Shown piece after piece: positions 41,670 to 49,594 of a DNA stretch of 49,630 nucleotides (the first letter of the stretch is position 1; every line of letters starts with the position of its first letter). The notes under the pieces are model-generated. The model had not been told where the DNA came from. It saw only the letters and a list, made by a program, of their open reading frames with translations, and ran no database searches. The DNA comes from Hyphomicrobiales bacterium (GTDB lineage: Bacteria; Pseudomonadota; Alphaproteobacteria; Rhizobiales; Aestuariivirgaceae): assembly GCA_023266715.1 (NCBI GenBank), contig JAHFPK010000002.1, positions 1 to 49,630 on the forward strand, in the 5' to 3' direction. A program made the position numbers and the translations under genes.

Positions 41670-42823
41670 TCGGACGCTTGTGTCTTGCCTGCTTTTTCGC
41701 CATTTCTTTTGCCATGACTGCCGAAACCAAACCAATTCTCACCGCCATATCATTTCAGCAGATTGAAGGTTGGAACGCCGACCACCATGCGGCAGCACTC
41801 GCGGCATTTCTTAGGTCCTGTGAGGAAATAGAGCAAACCGGCCATGGCTTTGAGCGCGATGTTCGCTTTGGTGGCAAACGGACGGATTGGTTGCAGGTTT
41901 GCGAAAAGGCTGCTCATGCAAAGTCGGCACGGCAATTTTTTGAGGAAGAATTTGCAGCGCTGAAGGTTGCTGACACGGTTCGCCCCGAAGGCCTGTTCAC
42001 CGGCTACTACGAGCCGGAAGCGGAAGGCAGCCGAACACTAGGCAATGACTATGATGTTCCGATCTATCGCAAGCCCGATGACCTCGTGAGTTTCGATGCC
42101 GCAACTGAAAAGCAGATCAATTTCAAATACGGCCGCATGGCCCAGGGAAAACCTGCCGGATATTTTACCCGCCGTGAAATTGAAGGGGGCGCTTTGCATG
42201 GTAGGGGTCTTGAATTGGTCTGGCTCAAGAACCGGGTTGACGCGTTCTTCATTCATGTCCAGGGCTCGGGCCGCATTCGCTTTGAAGACGGCAGCACCAT
42301 GCGGCTGGCCTATGGCGCGAAATCCGGCCAGCCCTATACAGGCATTGGCGGCCTTCTGGTTGAGCGCGGCGTGCTCACTCGCGATAACATGTCGATGCAG
42401 GCCCTGCGCGCCTGGATGAAAGACAATCCCAAGGCGGCGCGTGAACTCATGTGGGAAAACAGGTCATTCGTTTTCTTTCGCGAGGTGAAGGTTGCTGACC
42501 CCTCGCTCGGTGCTCCGGGCGCGCAGAAAGTTTCCTTGACGCCGCTCAGAAGCCTGGCCGTTGATCGCAGCCTGTGGATGTTTGGCACCCCCATATGGCT
42601 TGATGCACAAGTGCCCTCCGGCCCCGCCAATGAATTACAGCCTTTCCACCATCTCATGATTGCGCAGGATGCTGGCACCGCCATAAAGGGCGCTCTGCGC
42701 GGCGATGTCTATTGGGGCTGGGGTGATGAGGCCGCGCGCATTGCCGGCCACATGAAAAGCCCGGGTTCCATGATCGTTTTGTTGCCCAAGAAACTCGCCC
42801 TCAGGCTTTTGAACGGCAAATGA
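41666..42823 (+). CDS. mltA: Membrane-bound lytic murein transglycosylase A
   Basis: This 385-residue MltA cleaves peptidoglycan glycan strands. The N-terminal signal segment is CLACFFAISFAMTAETK. No clear lipobox is present, unlike the E. coli lipoprotein, so this may be soluble periplasmic or weakly anchored. The core has VRPEGLFTGYYEPEAEGS, VWLKNRVDAFFIHVQGSGRI and the double-psi barrel segment with QDAGTAIKGALRGDVYWGWGDEA, whose Asp and Trp-Gly residues form the active site. The GTG start overlaps the Tim44 stop by 4 bases (GTGA). Confidence 0.92.
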   Translation: MIGRLCLACFFAISFAMTAETKPILTAISFQQIEGWNADHHAAALAAFLRSCEEIEQTGHGFERDVRFGGKRTDWLQVCEKAAHAKSARQFFEEEFAALKVADTVRPEGLFTGYYEPEAEGSRTLGNDYDVPIYRKPDDLVSFDAATEKQINFKYGRMAQGKPAGYFTRREIEGGALHGRGLELVWLKNRVDAFFIHVQGSGRIRFEDGSTMRLAYGAKSGQPYTGIGGLLVERGVLTRDNMSMQALRAWMKDNPKAARELMWENRSFVFFREVKVADPSLGAPGAQKVSLTPLRSLAVDRSLWMFGTPIWLDAQVPSGPANELQPFHHLMIAQDAGTAIKGALRGDVYWGWGDEAARIAGHMKSPGSMIVLLPKKLALRLLNGK

Positions 42824-43389
42824 AAAAGAAATCTTTTGAAGTCCACGACCGCGGACTTTGGGATGAGGTCGCACGTAGGATAAGGCCCTTGGGAAAATCC
42901 GCCTTGAAGGCAAGCTCCTCATCGGTTTCCCTGCCGAAGCAACAGGCTCAATTCATGCCCCAGAAGGCTGTTGCGGCAAAACTGTCCTTGAGTAAGTCGC
43001 CGCCGCCGATCACCGGTTTCGACCGGCGCACCGAACAGAAGCTGACGCGCGGAAACGTGGAGATTGAATCGCGTATTGATTTGCATGGGCTTGGCCTCGA
43101 AGAGGCGCGCCTGCGCCTTCTCGATTTTATTTCCCACCGCCGCATGCAGGGCATTCGCCTGGTGCTGGTGATTACCGGCAAGGGCGCCTCGCCATTTTCC
43201 GGCCACACGCTCCATGGCAGGGATCATTTTTATGCCCCAGAGCGCGAAGGGCGCCTGCGCCGGCAATTGCCGGAATGGCTGCACGAGGCACAATTCCGCA
43301 CCCATGTTTCAGGTTTCCAGCAGGCCCACCCCAGGCATGGCGGCGGCGGCGCTTTTTATGTGAAGCTGCGGCGGAAAAGGGAGAATTGA
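42820..43389 (+). CDS. Smr-domain protein
   Basis: This 189-residue Smr/MutS2-C-type protein has a basic N-terminal region of about 70 residues. The Smr domain follows: RIDLHGLGLEEARLRLLDFI, then LVLVITGKGAS and C-terminal HPRHGGGGAFYVKLRRKR. Such domains have nicking or RNA-endonuclease activity. The physiological role of this stand-alone form is unknown. It overlaps mltA by 4 bases. Confidence 0.9.
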   Translation: MKKKSFEVHDRGLWDEVARRIRPLGKSALKASSSSVSLPKQQAQFMPQKAVAAKLSLSKSPPPITGFDRRTEQKLTRGNVEIESRIDLHGLGLEEARLRLLDFISHRRMQGIRLVLVITGKGASPFSGHTLHGRDHFYAPEREGRLRRQLPEWLHEAQFRTHVSGFQQAHPRHGGGGAFYVKLRRKREN

Positions 43390-43390
43390 C

Positions 43391-43759
43391 ATGACCCCCT
43401 TTGGCGAGAAAATGCGGAAGCTGAGGGCCGACCGCGGCATTACGCTGAAACAAATGTCCGCGGCCATTGGCGTCTCCAGCGCCTATCTTTCCGCCCTCGA
43501 GCACGGCAAGCGCGGGCGGCCCGGCTGGCATTTGATCCAGCGCATCATCGCCTATTTCAATATCATCTGGGACGAGGCGGAAGAGGTGACGCGCCTGGCG
43601 CGCATTTCCCATCCCCGCATTACCATCGATACCTCCGGCCTCAATCCGCTTGCCACCGAACTTGCCAACCGGCTTGCCGACGATATTGGCAAACTGGAAC
43701 CGCAGACCTTGAGCGAGTTGCTGCACGTATTGTCAGCCAAGAAGCAGGGTTTGAAGTAG
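43391..43759 (+). CDS. XRE-family helix-turn-helix regulator
   Basis: This small 122-residue DNA-binding protein has a helix-turn-helix at about residues 8-35: RKLRADRGITLKQMSAAIGVSSAYLSALEHG, split by the usual turn. The C-terminal half is helical (DDIGKLEPQTLSELLHVLSA) and probably dimerises. It starts 1 base after the smr stop, so it is the last gene of Tim44-mltA-smr-xre. An IS element follows 22 bases downstream. Its target is unknown. Confidence 0.9.
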   Translation: MTPFGEKMRKLRADRGITLKQMSAAIGVSSAYLSALEHGKRGRPGWHLIQRIIAYFNIIWDEAEEVTRLARISHPRITIDTSGLNPLATELANRLADDIGKLEPQTLSELLHVLSAKKQGLK

Positions 43760-43781
43760 GCCTGATCCACGCAGCGCGTCA

Positions 43782-43803
43782 TTCCGGCTTTCGAGGCTGT
43801 GAA
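43782..43803 (+). repeat. Left terminal inverted repeat of IS
   Basis: This 22-bp repeat starts TTCCGGCTTTCG and ends CTGTGAA. It is identical to the reverse complement of 45259-45280. It marks the left end of the insertion sequence, 22 bases after the XRE regulator stop. Confidence 0.9.
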
Positions 43804-43871
43804 TTAATAGCGGATTTGTTTGATTTGCGATTCACTGTCGAAGCTTGAATTGATTTGCGGGAGACAGTTGG

Positions 43872-45164
43872 ATGACGATTGGAGATGCGCGCGTTATCCG
43901 GCCACGGCGCGATCAGATCGGCTGGGAGATGGTTGAGATAGATTCTCTTTTGCCGGCGGGGCACGCGGCGCGGCTGGTGTGGACGTTTGTCACGCAGATG
44001 GCTCTGGATCGGTTTTATGCGGCGATAGGCTCGCGCGCGGGTGAGGCGGGGCGCCCGGCGGCGGACCCGCAGGTGCTTCTGGCGCTGTGGCTTTATGCGG
44101 CGGTGGAAGGCGTGGGCTCGGCCCGCGAACTGGAGCGGCTGGTGGAGCGCGATGTGGCATACCGGTGGATTGCAGGGGGAGTTCCGGTGAACTACCACGG
44201 CCTTTCCGACTTCCGGACGCAACATGGGGAGCTGCTTGACACGCTTCTCACCGACAGCGTCACGGCCCTGATGGCGGAAGGCCTGGTAAAGTTCGAAGAA
44301 GTGATTGCCGATGGCACCAAGGTGCAGGCTGCGGCGGGCAAAGGGTCCTATGGCGGAGCCTCGCGCATGGCACGGATCGGGCGGATTGCGGCGCAGCGGA
44401 TGGCGCAGCTGAAAGCCGAGGCCGATACCGATCCGGCAGCCTCCTCGCGGCGGCGCAAGGCAGCACAGTCGCGGGCGGCGCGCGAACTGGGCGAGCGGGC
44501 GGCAAAAGCCGCCGCCGCGCTGGCTGAGCTGCAAAAGGAAAAAGACAAGCGCCGCAAGACGCACCGCAGCGAAGAAGACGGTAAAGCCGGGCCCAAGGCT
44601 TCCCTCACCGATCCGGAGGCCCGGTATATGCGTTTTGCCGATGGCAGCATCAAGCCAGGCTACAACATGCAGATTGCTGCCAGCGGCAACGGCCTTGTGC
44701 TGGCCGTGATGGCAACCGACCGGCGCAATGACACCGGCCTGGCCCGCCCCATGGTGGATGACATCTTCAGCCGCTACGGCTGCAAGCCTGGGCGTCTCCT
44801 CGTCGACAGCACCTATGCCGCAGAGGATGACATTGTCAGCTTGGCCGGGGATGGCGTCATGGTGTTTGCGCCGGTTCCGGAAGGGCGGGCAGACGTCAAA
44901 CCTGAAACGCTCAGGCGGCGGCTTGCGAAAAAGCTCAACCAGCCGCAAGCCCTCAAGGACTGGCGCGAGCGCATGAACACATCACACGGCCAGGACGTCT
45001 TCAGGCGGCGCAAGCGCATCGAACTGGTCAATGCCAGCCTGAAGAACCGCGGGTTTGGCCGTCTCTGCTTGCGCGGCATCGCCAAAGCTAAAATCGCAGG
45101 CCTCCTGCAGGCTATTGCCCACAACATCATGCTGGCCAGCCATCTGCGAACCAAAGCCGCATAA
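43872..45164 (+). CDS. IS1182-like transposase
   Basis: This 430-residue DDE transposase has an N-terminal DUF772-type region (LLPAGHAARLVWTFV, then ADPQVLLALWLYAAVEG). The catalytic residues are probably D147 (VIADGTKV), D312 (LLVDSTYAAEDD) and E384 (RRRKRIELVNASLKNR). A Lys/Ala-rich coiled stretch (about residues 165-240) lies between D147 and D312. C-terminal GFGRLCLRGIAKAK is typical. The frame is uninterrupted, so the element may be active. A long open frame on the opposite strand is a shadow caused by high GC. Confidence 0.92.
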   Translation: MTIGDARVIRPRRDQIGWEMVEIDSLLPAGHAARLVWTFVTQMALDRFYAAIGSRAGEAGRPAADPQVLLALWLYAAVEGVGSARELERLVERDVAYRWIAGGVPVNYHGLSDFRTQHGELLDTLLTDSVTALMAEGLVKFEEVIADGTKVQAAAGKGSYGGASRMARIGRIAAQRMAQLKAEADTDPAASSRRRKAAQSRAARELGERAAKAAAALAELQKEKDKRRKTHRSEEDGKAGPKASLTDPEARYMRFADGSIKPGYNMQIAASGNGLVLAVMATDRRNDTGLARPMVDDIFSRYGCKPGRLLVDSTYAAEDDIVSLAGDGVMVFAPVPEGRADVKPETLRRRLAKKLNQPQALKDWRERMNTSHGQDVFRRRKRIELVNASLKNRGFGRLCLRGIAKAKIAGLLQAIAHNIMLASHLRTKAA

Positions 45165-45258
45165 GCGACCGCCCAGACAAAACGCCATCGCAAGCCAGCA
45201 ATCAAGGCAACATCAAAACCAGCACAAAACCCACCAGCCGGCCCTAAAAAGAGATTCC

Positions 45259-45280
45259 TTCACAGCCTCGAAAGCCGGAA
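45259..45280 (-). repeat. Right terminal inverted repeat of IS
   Basis: This 22-bp repeat is perfectly inverted relative to 43782-43803. It begins TTCACAGCC and ends AGCCGGAA on the plus strand, and marks the right end of the element. Confidence 0.9.
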
Positions 45281-45336
45281 CCCATTTCTCCGCGCTAAGA
45301 TTCCTTGATGATTAATGTTCGTACAAGCTGAGCTGT

Positions 45337-45361
45337 GGGTCCCGGCTTTCGCCAGGATGAC
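45337..45361. repeat. REP-like imperfect palindrome near IS
   Basis: The plus strand reads GGGTCCCGGC-TTTC-GCCAGGATGAC, an imperfect hairpin resembling the short intergenic palindromes common in alphaproteobacterial genomes. It shares the 10-mer CCGGCTTTCG (45342-45351) with both IS ends. It is 12 bases before the 3' end of the ATP-grasp gene. It could also act as a weak terminator. Confidence 0.5.
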
Positions 45362-45372
45362 AGAGTTTTGGA

Positions 45373-46830
45373 TCAGAACATCTTGTTCGCGGCATGCATG
45401 GGCGGTGGTTTTGGCGCTGACGAGCCGGTGACCGCGATCGATTCAAATTCCCTGTTGATGGCTTTTACCCAAGCCTTGGCCCGGTCGGTCAGTTGACGGT
45501 TATCGGTCTGGAAGCGGCCGCGCGAGACCATGATGCCGAGGTCGGCGCCATGGTAGCGATAGTCACCCGCTGTATAAACGCGGAGGTAAAACGCCTCGTC
45601 CTCATCGGAGACCACAAACCAGTCGATGGATTTGCGCACCAATTTAATCGCGCCCTTCGCATCCATGCGGTAGATGCCTGATGAGGGCGCCTTGGTAATC
45701 ATCTCAACCCGGTCAACCGGATATTTCAGGATGAGCTGGCTCCAGTTATCGAACTCGGACCATCGCTCCTGCACCTTGGAGAGATCAAGCTCCCACTCAA
45801 CATCCATGAATTCCAGCAAATGGAACATGTAAATGGGGCAGCCGCCATAGGTGGACGTGATCAGGTTTGTCAGTGGCGAGGCGCCCGAGATGCGGGGATT
45901 GATTTCACCGAGATAGACCTCGCGGGTATCCGTATCAATCAGGAAATCCATGCAGAAGGCGCCTTTGTAACCAGACTTGTAAAGCTGGTCGCCGAGCTTC
46001 TGCGCCATTTCGGTAACGGCTTTGCGTTCCTTGTCCATGCCGCCGGTAAACACATCATTGCCGCACCAGCCACCCTTGTAAGGCGTTACTTCAGGAAAAC
46101 CGGTGATATCGGTTTGCATCGGCCCCACCAGTGTGCCGTGCCGCGTGGCAACCGCTTCAACGGTGCCAGGGAGATGGTTAATGCGGCGCATGATTTTCAA
46201 CTGCTCATCCGCCATGTCGCTCTCATGGCTGTCCCAATCTCCCTCGGACTTGATGAAGAACGTGGTGCGGCCTGAATCGCCGTACGGGGTCTGTACCACA
46301 AGGTCGCGGCCTAGTTTTGCCCTGTCAGCAAGTTCACACAGCTCATCATAGGTTGTGGCCTCGCCCATGATGTTAGGGGCGCTCTGGATGCCCGCCTCGT
46401 TGCCGAGCTTGGTTGTGGTGATCTTGGAATCAATGTGCTTGCGCAATTTGGCTGGCGGAAGCGCTATCCTTTGGCCCAGTTCATTGGCAAGAAATTCGGT
46501 TTCCTCATCAAACATGACGAGCATCAAAAGACCAGGTCCACGCTCCTTGAGACGGGCGCGCACTTCCTTGTGACGCAGCAGGTAATTATTCACATCTTCG
46601 ATGGATTTGAACTCGTGGGGCCCGTGTTCGCGCGGCACAACAATCTTGGGATGGGTGCCATCAAAACTATCGAAAAAATTTATGTACTCGAACTTGTTGA
46701 TCCAGCGGCCAAGCCCCAGAATATTGTAAGGCGTTGGCGACAAAAACGTGATGGGGATTTGGTTTTGCCTGAAGTGGGCATAGATTTCAGACAGGCTTGT
46801 CAGGGTTGTTTTTTTTGCCGGTTTTGCCAC
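45373..46830 (-). CDS. ATP-grasp (carboxylase/ligase-like) protein
   Basis: This 485-residue ATP-grasp protein is often labelled biotin carboxylase-like, but no biotin-enzyme partner is nearby. The N-terminal domain (LSEIYAHFRQNQIPITFLSPTPYNI) is followed by the ATP-grasp fold: DSKITTTKLGNEAGIQSAPN, DLVVQTPYGDSGRTTFFI (P-loop-like glycine-rich lid), and KGAFCMDFLIDTDTREVYLGEINPRISGASPLTN, whose Glu and Asn bind Mg-ATP. The C-terminal domain is rich in aromatic residues (SIDWFVVSDEDEAFYLRVYTAGDYRY). It probably ligates a carboxylate to an amine. The substrate is unknown. It is a single gene next to the IS. Confidence 0.8.
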   Translation of the reverse strand: MAKPAKKTTLTSLSEIYAHFRQNQIPITFLSPTPYNILGLGRWINKFEYINFFDSFDGTHPKIVVPREHGPHEFKSIEDVNNYLLRHKEVRARLKERGPGLLMLVMFDEETEFLANELGQRIALPPAKLRKHIDSKITTTKLGNEAGIQSAPNIMGEATTYDELCELADRAKLGRDLVVQTPYGDSGRTTFFIKSEGDWDSHESDMADEQLKIMRRINHLPGTVEAVATRHGTLVGPMQTDITGFPEVTPYKGGWCGNDVFTGGMDKERKAVTEMAQKLGDQLYKSGYKGAFCMDFLIDTDTREVYLGEINPRISGASPLTNLITSTYGGCPIYMFHLLEFMDVEWELDLSKVQERWSEFDNWSQLILKYPVDRVEMITKAPSSGIYRMDAKGAIKLVRKSIDWFVVSDEDEAFYLRVYTAGDYRYHGADLGIMVSRGRFQTDNRQLTDRAKAWVKAINREFESIAVTGSSAPKPPPMHAANKMF

Positions 46831-46916
46831 TGGTACTCTCTCCTCGAAAATCGGAGACGAGTTAAGCCTAAATAATACAATTAGAAAAGCCGCTCATGGC
46901 GTGGGAAGGAGATATT

Positions 46917-47552
46917 TTAATTGGTTGCGCTGACGGACGCGCGTTCAATTGGCTGGACAAATTCGATAGCGACACCATTTTCGAGGTAGCGCACCACGCG
47001 TCCGCGCATTTTGCCCAGCATCACATAGGTTCCAAGGCCTGGCATGACATCCACGGTGATGCCGGCACCTGACACTGAAATGTCGATGACTTCGCAATTG
47101 TAAACCCGGCCATCGGGAAGGGTGATTTGTGACTGGCTATCGCGTGGTTCGAAACGTGCGTGTCTGCGGCCTTCTTCGCCAACGGCTGGACGCTCGCTCA
47201 GCCACTTGATGCGTGATTCAAGTTTTTCCAGCCGGGCGCCTTTGAGGGCAATTGTTATTTGGAAGCCGCCGGGAACGGCCTTGTCCGAGATCGCCTCAAT
47301 GCGGCCCAGTTCTTCGATATAGGCCACGATGTTCAGGCCAATCGGTGGAATCTTGTTAGTCAGAAAGGTGGCACCGGCTGTGGTCAGATTGGTGACTTCG
47401 CAGGGATGCTCGGACATGTCCGGGAGCATATAGCGCCCAAACAAAGCCTTGGGTTGATCTGGGTTTGCGGCCTGATCTTGTTTCTGGGCAGTGGCGTTCA
47501 CTATAGACCCTTTGATCTTCTTCCCGTTTTGGACTCGGTCCCAGGTGGGCAT
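46917..47552 (-). CDS. Tandem PilZ-domain protein
   Basis: This 211-residue protein has two PilZ-type units. The C-terminal unit (about residues 125-205) keeps both c-di-GMP-binding motifs: RxxxR as RRHAR in GRRHARFEPRD, and DxSxxG in VIDISVSGAGI. The N-terminal unit (about 35-115) has NLTTAGATF but lacks RxxxR, so it is probably degenerate and structural. This is a likely c-di-GMP receptor. Output is unknown. It is single and follows the PAS gene in the same direction after an 80-bp gap. Confidence 0.87.
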   Translation of the reverse strand: MPTWDRVQNGKKIKGSIVNATAQKQDQAANPDQPKALFGRYMLPDMSEHPCEVTNLTTAGATFLTNKIPPIGLNIVAYIEELGRIEAISDKAVPGGFQITIALKGARLEKLESRIKWLSERPAVGEEGRRHARFEPRDSQSQITLPDGRVYNCEVIDISVSGAGITVDVMPGLGTYVMLGKMRGRVVRYLENGVAIEFVQPIERASVSATN

Positions 47553-47631
47553 TTCTGGTCACACCTGTACCAGTTCGGTAACCCTAATGAGTTGCTGTAA
47601 AGGCGGAGTTAAGGAAAATGACATTTTCTTC

Positions 47632-48261
47632 CTAAGGACGACCGCCCCTGATCAGGCGGAAGCCACCCGAAACGATATCGGGTGGGCGCAAGCCTGCGAG
47701 CAACTTGTCGCCAGGCAGGGGCTCGGTCCAAATGAAACGGATGCCGGAAAGTTCCCTGTGGGTGATACTGTCATGGCCAAGATGGGCAATCTCACGGAAC
47801 GGGAAAACGCCGCCAAATATATGAAATCGCATACGATTTCGAGCGAGGACTGGCACGCCCAAGAGTTCCGCCCCAATCACCTGATCCTTGTCGGTTGTCA
47901 GGCGAAAACGAATGAGGCAGGGCTGCAGACTGGTTACCACCGTATCGAAAGCATGCTTCAGGGTATCGCGCTCAATACTTGTCCAGCCCTTGAGCGCATC
48001 TGTTCCAGTGAGACGTTGACGGAAAAGCTGGCAGGTTTCGCTGCCCGCCAGGCGCCACCTATAGGATTGATACAGATGATCTCTTTCCAGGATCAGCAGG
48101 TTTGGAACAATTCTGCTGATTTGTCTCAAATCGAGATCGCCACGGTCCGGGGCGGCATTTTCAGCCCGGATTTTTTCCCAGAAACGAAACAGCGTGCGGG
48201 TGCCGGGATGCAGGATTTGGGAATCGGCTTGGCTTGCGCCTCTATTGTCGTTAACTACCAT
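47632..48261 (-). CDS. PAS-domain protein (PAS_5-type)
   Basis: This protein of about 209 residues matches the alphaproteobacterial PAS_5-type family. LFRFWEKIRAENAAPDRGDLDLRQISRIVPNLLILERD is the hallmark N-terminal portion, and YRWRLAGSETCQLFRQRLTG opens the PAS fold. No output domain is attached, so a ligand-sensing or adaptor role is likely. ATG 48261 is preferred to the longer frame from 48303. It diverges from the rhomboid gene. GAAAATG-A-CATTTTC lies just after the stop (minus-strand orientation) and might form a weak hairpin. Confidence 0.82.
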   Translation of the reverse strand: MVVNDNRGASQADSQILHPGTRTLFRFWEKIRAENAAPDRGDLDLRQISRIVPNLLILERDHLYQSYRWRLAGSETCQLFRQRLTGTDALKGWTSIERDTLKHAFDTVVTSLQPCLIRFRLTTDKDQVIGAELLGVPVLARNRMRFHIFGGVFPFREIAHLGHDSITHRELSGIRFIWTEPLPGDKLLAGLRPPDIVSGGFRLIRGGRP

Positions 48262-48364
48262 CACGTAACCCCAAGGGCTGAGGCGGATCGCTGCCTGTGC
48301 CAATCATGAACTTTCAGGCTTAGTGCTGCAGGGGTCATGCCATTTGACGGGAGACTGTTAGCCT

Positions 48365-49093
48365 ATGGACGAGCACGCGGCGATGGAGCTTGAGACTTCA
48401 GCTAAGGAGCCATTTTTCAGGGCGCCGAAGATCGTCGTGATTTTGATTGCTTTATTGGTTGTGATCCATCTTGCCATTCAGCTTGCGGGCCCGAGCTGGC
48501 AGGTTTGGAGTCTCTATGCCTTTTCATTCATACCGGCACGGATTTCCGGTGGCGCACCTTTTCCTGCTATCTGGGGATCACAGGTCTGGTCCTTCCTGAC
48601 CTATGCATTTCTCCATGCTGACCTGATGCATTTATTTTTCAATAGTCTATGGCTCTTGGTTTTTGGATCAGTTGTGGCACGACGGTTGGGTGCCTTGAAA
48701 TTTTTGATGCTTGCCGGTGCGTCGGCCATTGTGGGTGCGGTTGCAACTTTGATCACCCATTGGGGGGAAGCAGCAATCGTGATCGGCGCTTCGGGTGCCG
48801 TGTCAGGTGTGATGGCGTCGGCCATACCCTTGATGTATGGATCAGGTCTTCGCCTGGGCGATACCTATCGCACGGACGTAACCACGGTCACACCCTTGCG
48901 ACCTCTCGAAATTCTCAGCAACAGGCGCGCGTTCATATTTACTTTGATCTGGATCGCGGTCACGCTTTTTTCCGGCGCCAGTGGCTGGACCGGGGCTGAT
49001 TTCATCACGGAGGGCCGAATTGCCTGGGAGGCCCATCTCGGTGGATTTGCTGCGGGACTGTTAGCCTTTTACTGGCTTGATAGGCGGAATTGA
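48365..49093 (+). CDS. Rhomboid-family intramembrane serine protease
   Basis: This 242-residue membrane protease has a first helix at about 22-42 and a conserved HADLMHLFFNSLWLLVFG region. The catalytic serine is in the motif VIGASGAVSGVMAS. The catalytic histidine is in AWEAHLGGFAAGLLAFYW. These form the Ser-His dyad of rhomboid proteases, which cleave transmembrane substrates. The catalytic residues are complete. The substrate is unknown. It is followed after 62 bases by the CBS gene. Confidence 0.93.
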   Translation: MDEHAAMELETSAKEPFFRAPKIVVILIALLVVIHLAIQLAGPSWQVWSLYAFSFIPARISGGAPFPAIWGSQVWSFLTYAFLHADLMHLFFNSLWLLVFGSVVARRLGALKFLMLAGASAIVGAVATLITHWGEAAIVIGASGAVSGVMASAIPLMYGSGLRLGDTYRTDVTTVTPLRPLEILSNRRAFIFTLIWIAVTLFSGASGWTGADFITEGRIAWEAHLGGFAAGLLAFYWLDRRN

Positions 49094-49155
49094 TTTACCT
49101 TCAGCTCAAGCGTGATACAATGCTCTGAGCAGAGCTCAAGTTACGGGAGGTACGC

Positions 49156-49590
49156 ATGTCTGTTTCCCACATCCTTGGTGTCAAAGGTCGTTCCGTCATT
49201 ACGGCCACGTCAAAGGACACGGTCCAGAGCACGGCGCAGAAATTATCGCAGCATCGCATCGGAGCGGTTGTGGTGGTTGATGAAAAGGGAGCCATAGCGG
49301 GCATTGCTTCTGAGCGAGATATCGTGCGCGCGCTTGCTGAGCATGGAGCGAAATCCATGGCAATGCCACTGTCGAACATCATGAGCAAAACCGTGAAAAC
49401 CTGTAAAGTTGGCGACAGCGAAACCGAGTTAATGACGTTGATGACAACCCACCGGATTCGTCATTTGCCGGTGGTGGAAGGCGGCAAGCTCGCAGGGATG
49501 ATATCAATCGGGGATATTGTGAAATTCCGCATTGAAGCCATCGAGCGCGAGGCGGAAGATATGAAGAGTTATATTGCGTCGGCCGGATAG
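49156..49590 (+). CDS. Tandem CBS-domain protein
   Basis: This 144-residue protein is two CBS motifs back to back (about residues 5-65 and 75-135), forming one Bateman module that binds adenine nucleotides. It contains HRIGAVVVVDEKGAIAGIASERDIVRAL and later THRIRHLPVVEGGKLAGMISIGDIVKFRI. No catalytic domain is attached. GGGAGGT 6 bases upstream is a strong ribosome-binding site. The protein probably regulates another protein by energy-charge sensing. Confidence 0.93.
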   Translation: MSVSHILGVKGRSVITATSKDTVQSTAQKLSQHRIGAVVVVDEKGAIAGIASERDIVRALAEHGAKSMAMPLSNIMSKTVKTCKVGDSETELMTLMTTHRIRHLPVVEGGKLAGMISIGDIVKFRIEAIEREAEDMKSYIASAG

Positions 49591-49594
49591 GTTC

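Larger units (their letters stand above)
43782..45280 (+). mobile_element. IS1182-like insertion sequence, complete
   Basis: A 1499-bp element bounded by perfect 22-bp inverted repeats (43782-43803 and 45259-45280) contains one full-length transposase gene. No target-site duplication is evident: the left flank reads GCGTCA and the right CCCATT. The coding sequence is distinctly more GC-rich than neighbouring genes, as expected for a recently acquired element. The family is judged from transposase style, not a database search. Confidence 0.88.

Noticed and set aside
43779..44948. 389-residue open frame on the minus strand across the transposase
   Set aside because: It lies antisense to a complete DDE transposase, has low-complexity Arg/Pro/His content, and starts outside the IS end. 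This is a GC-driven shadow.
43772..45290. Target-site duplication flanking the IS
   Set aside because: Flanks GCGTCA and CCCATT do not match at any usual length.
47612..47637. Possible terminator after the PAS gene (GAAAATG-A-CATTTTC)
   Set aside because: The stem is AT-only with a one-base loop, which is too weak to call as a terminator.
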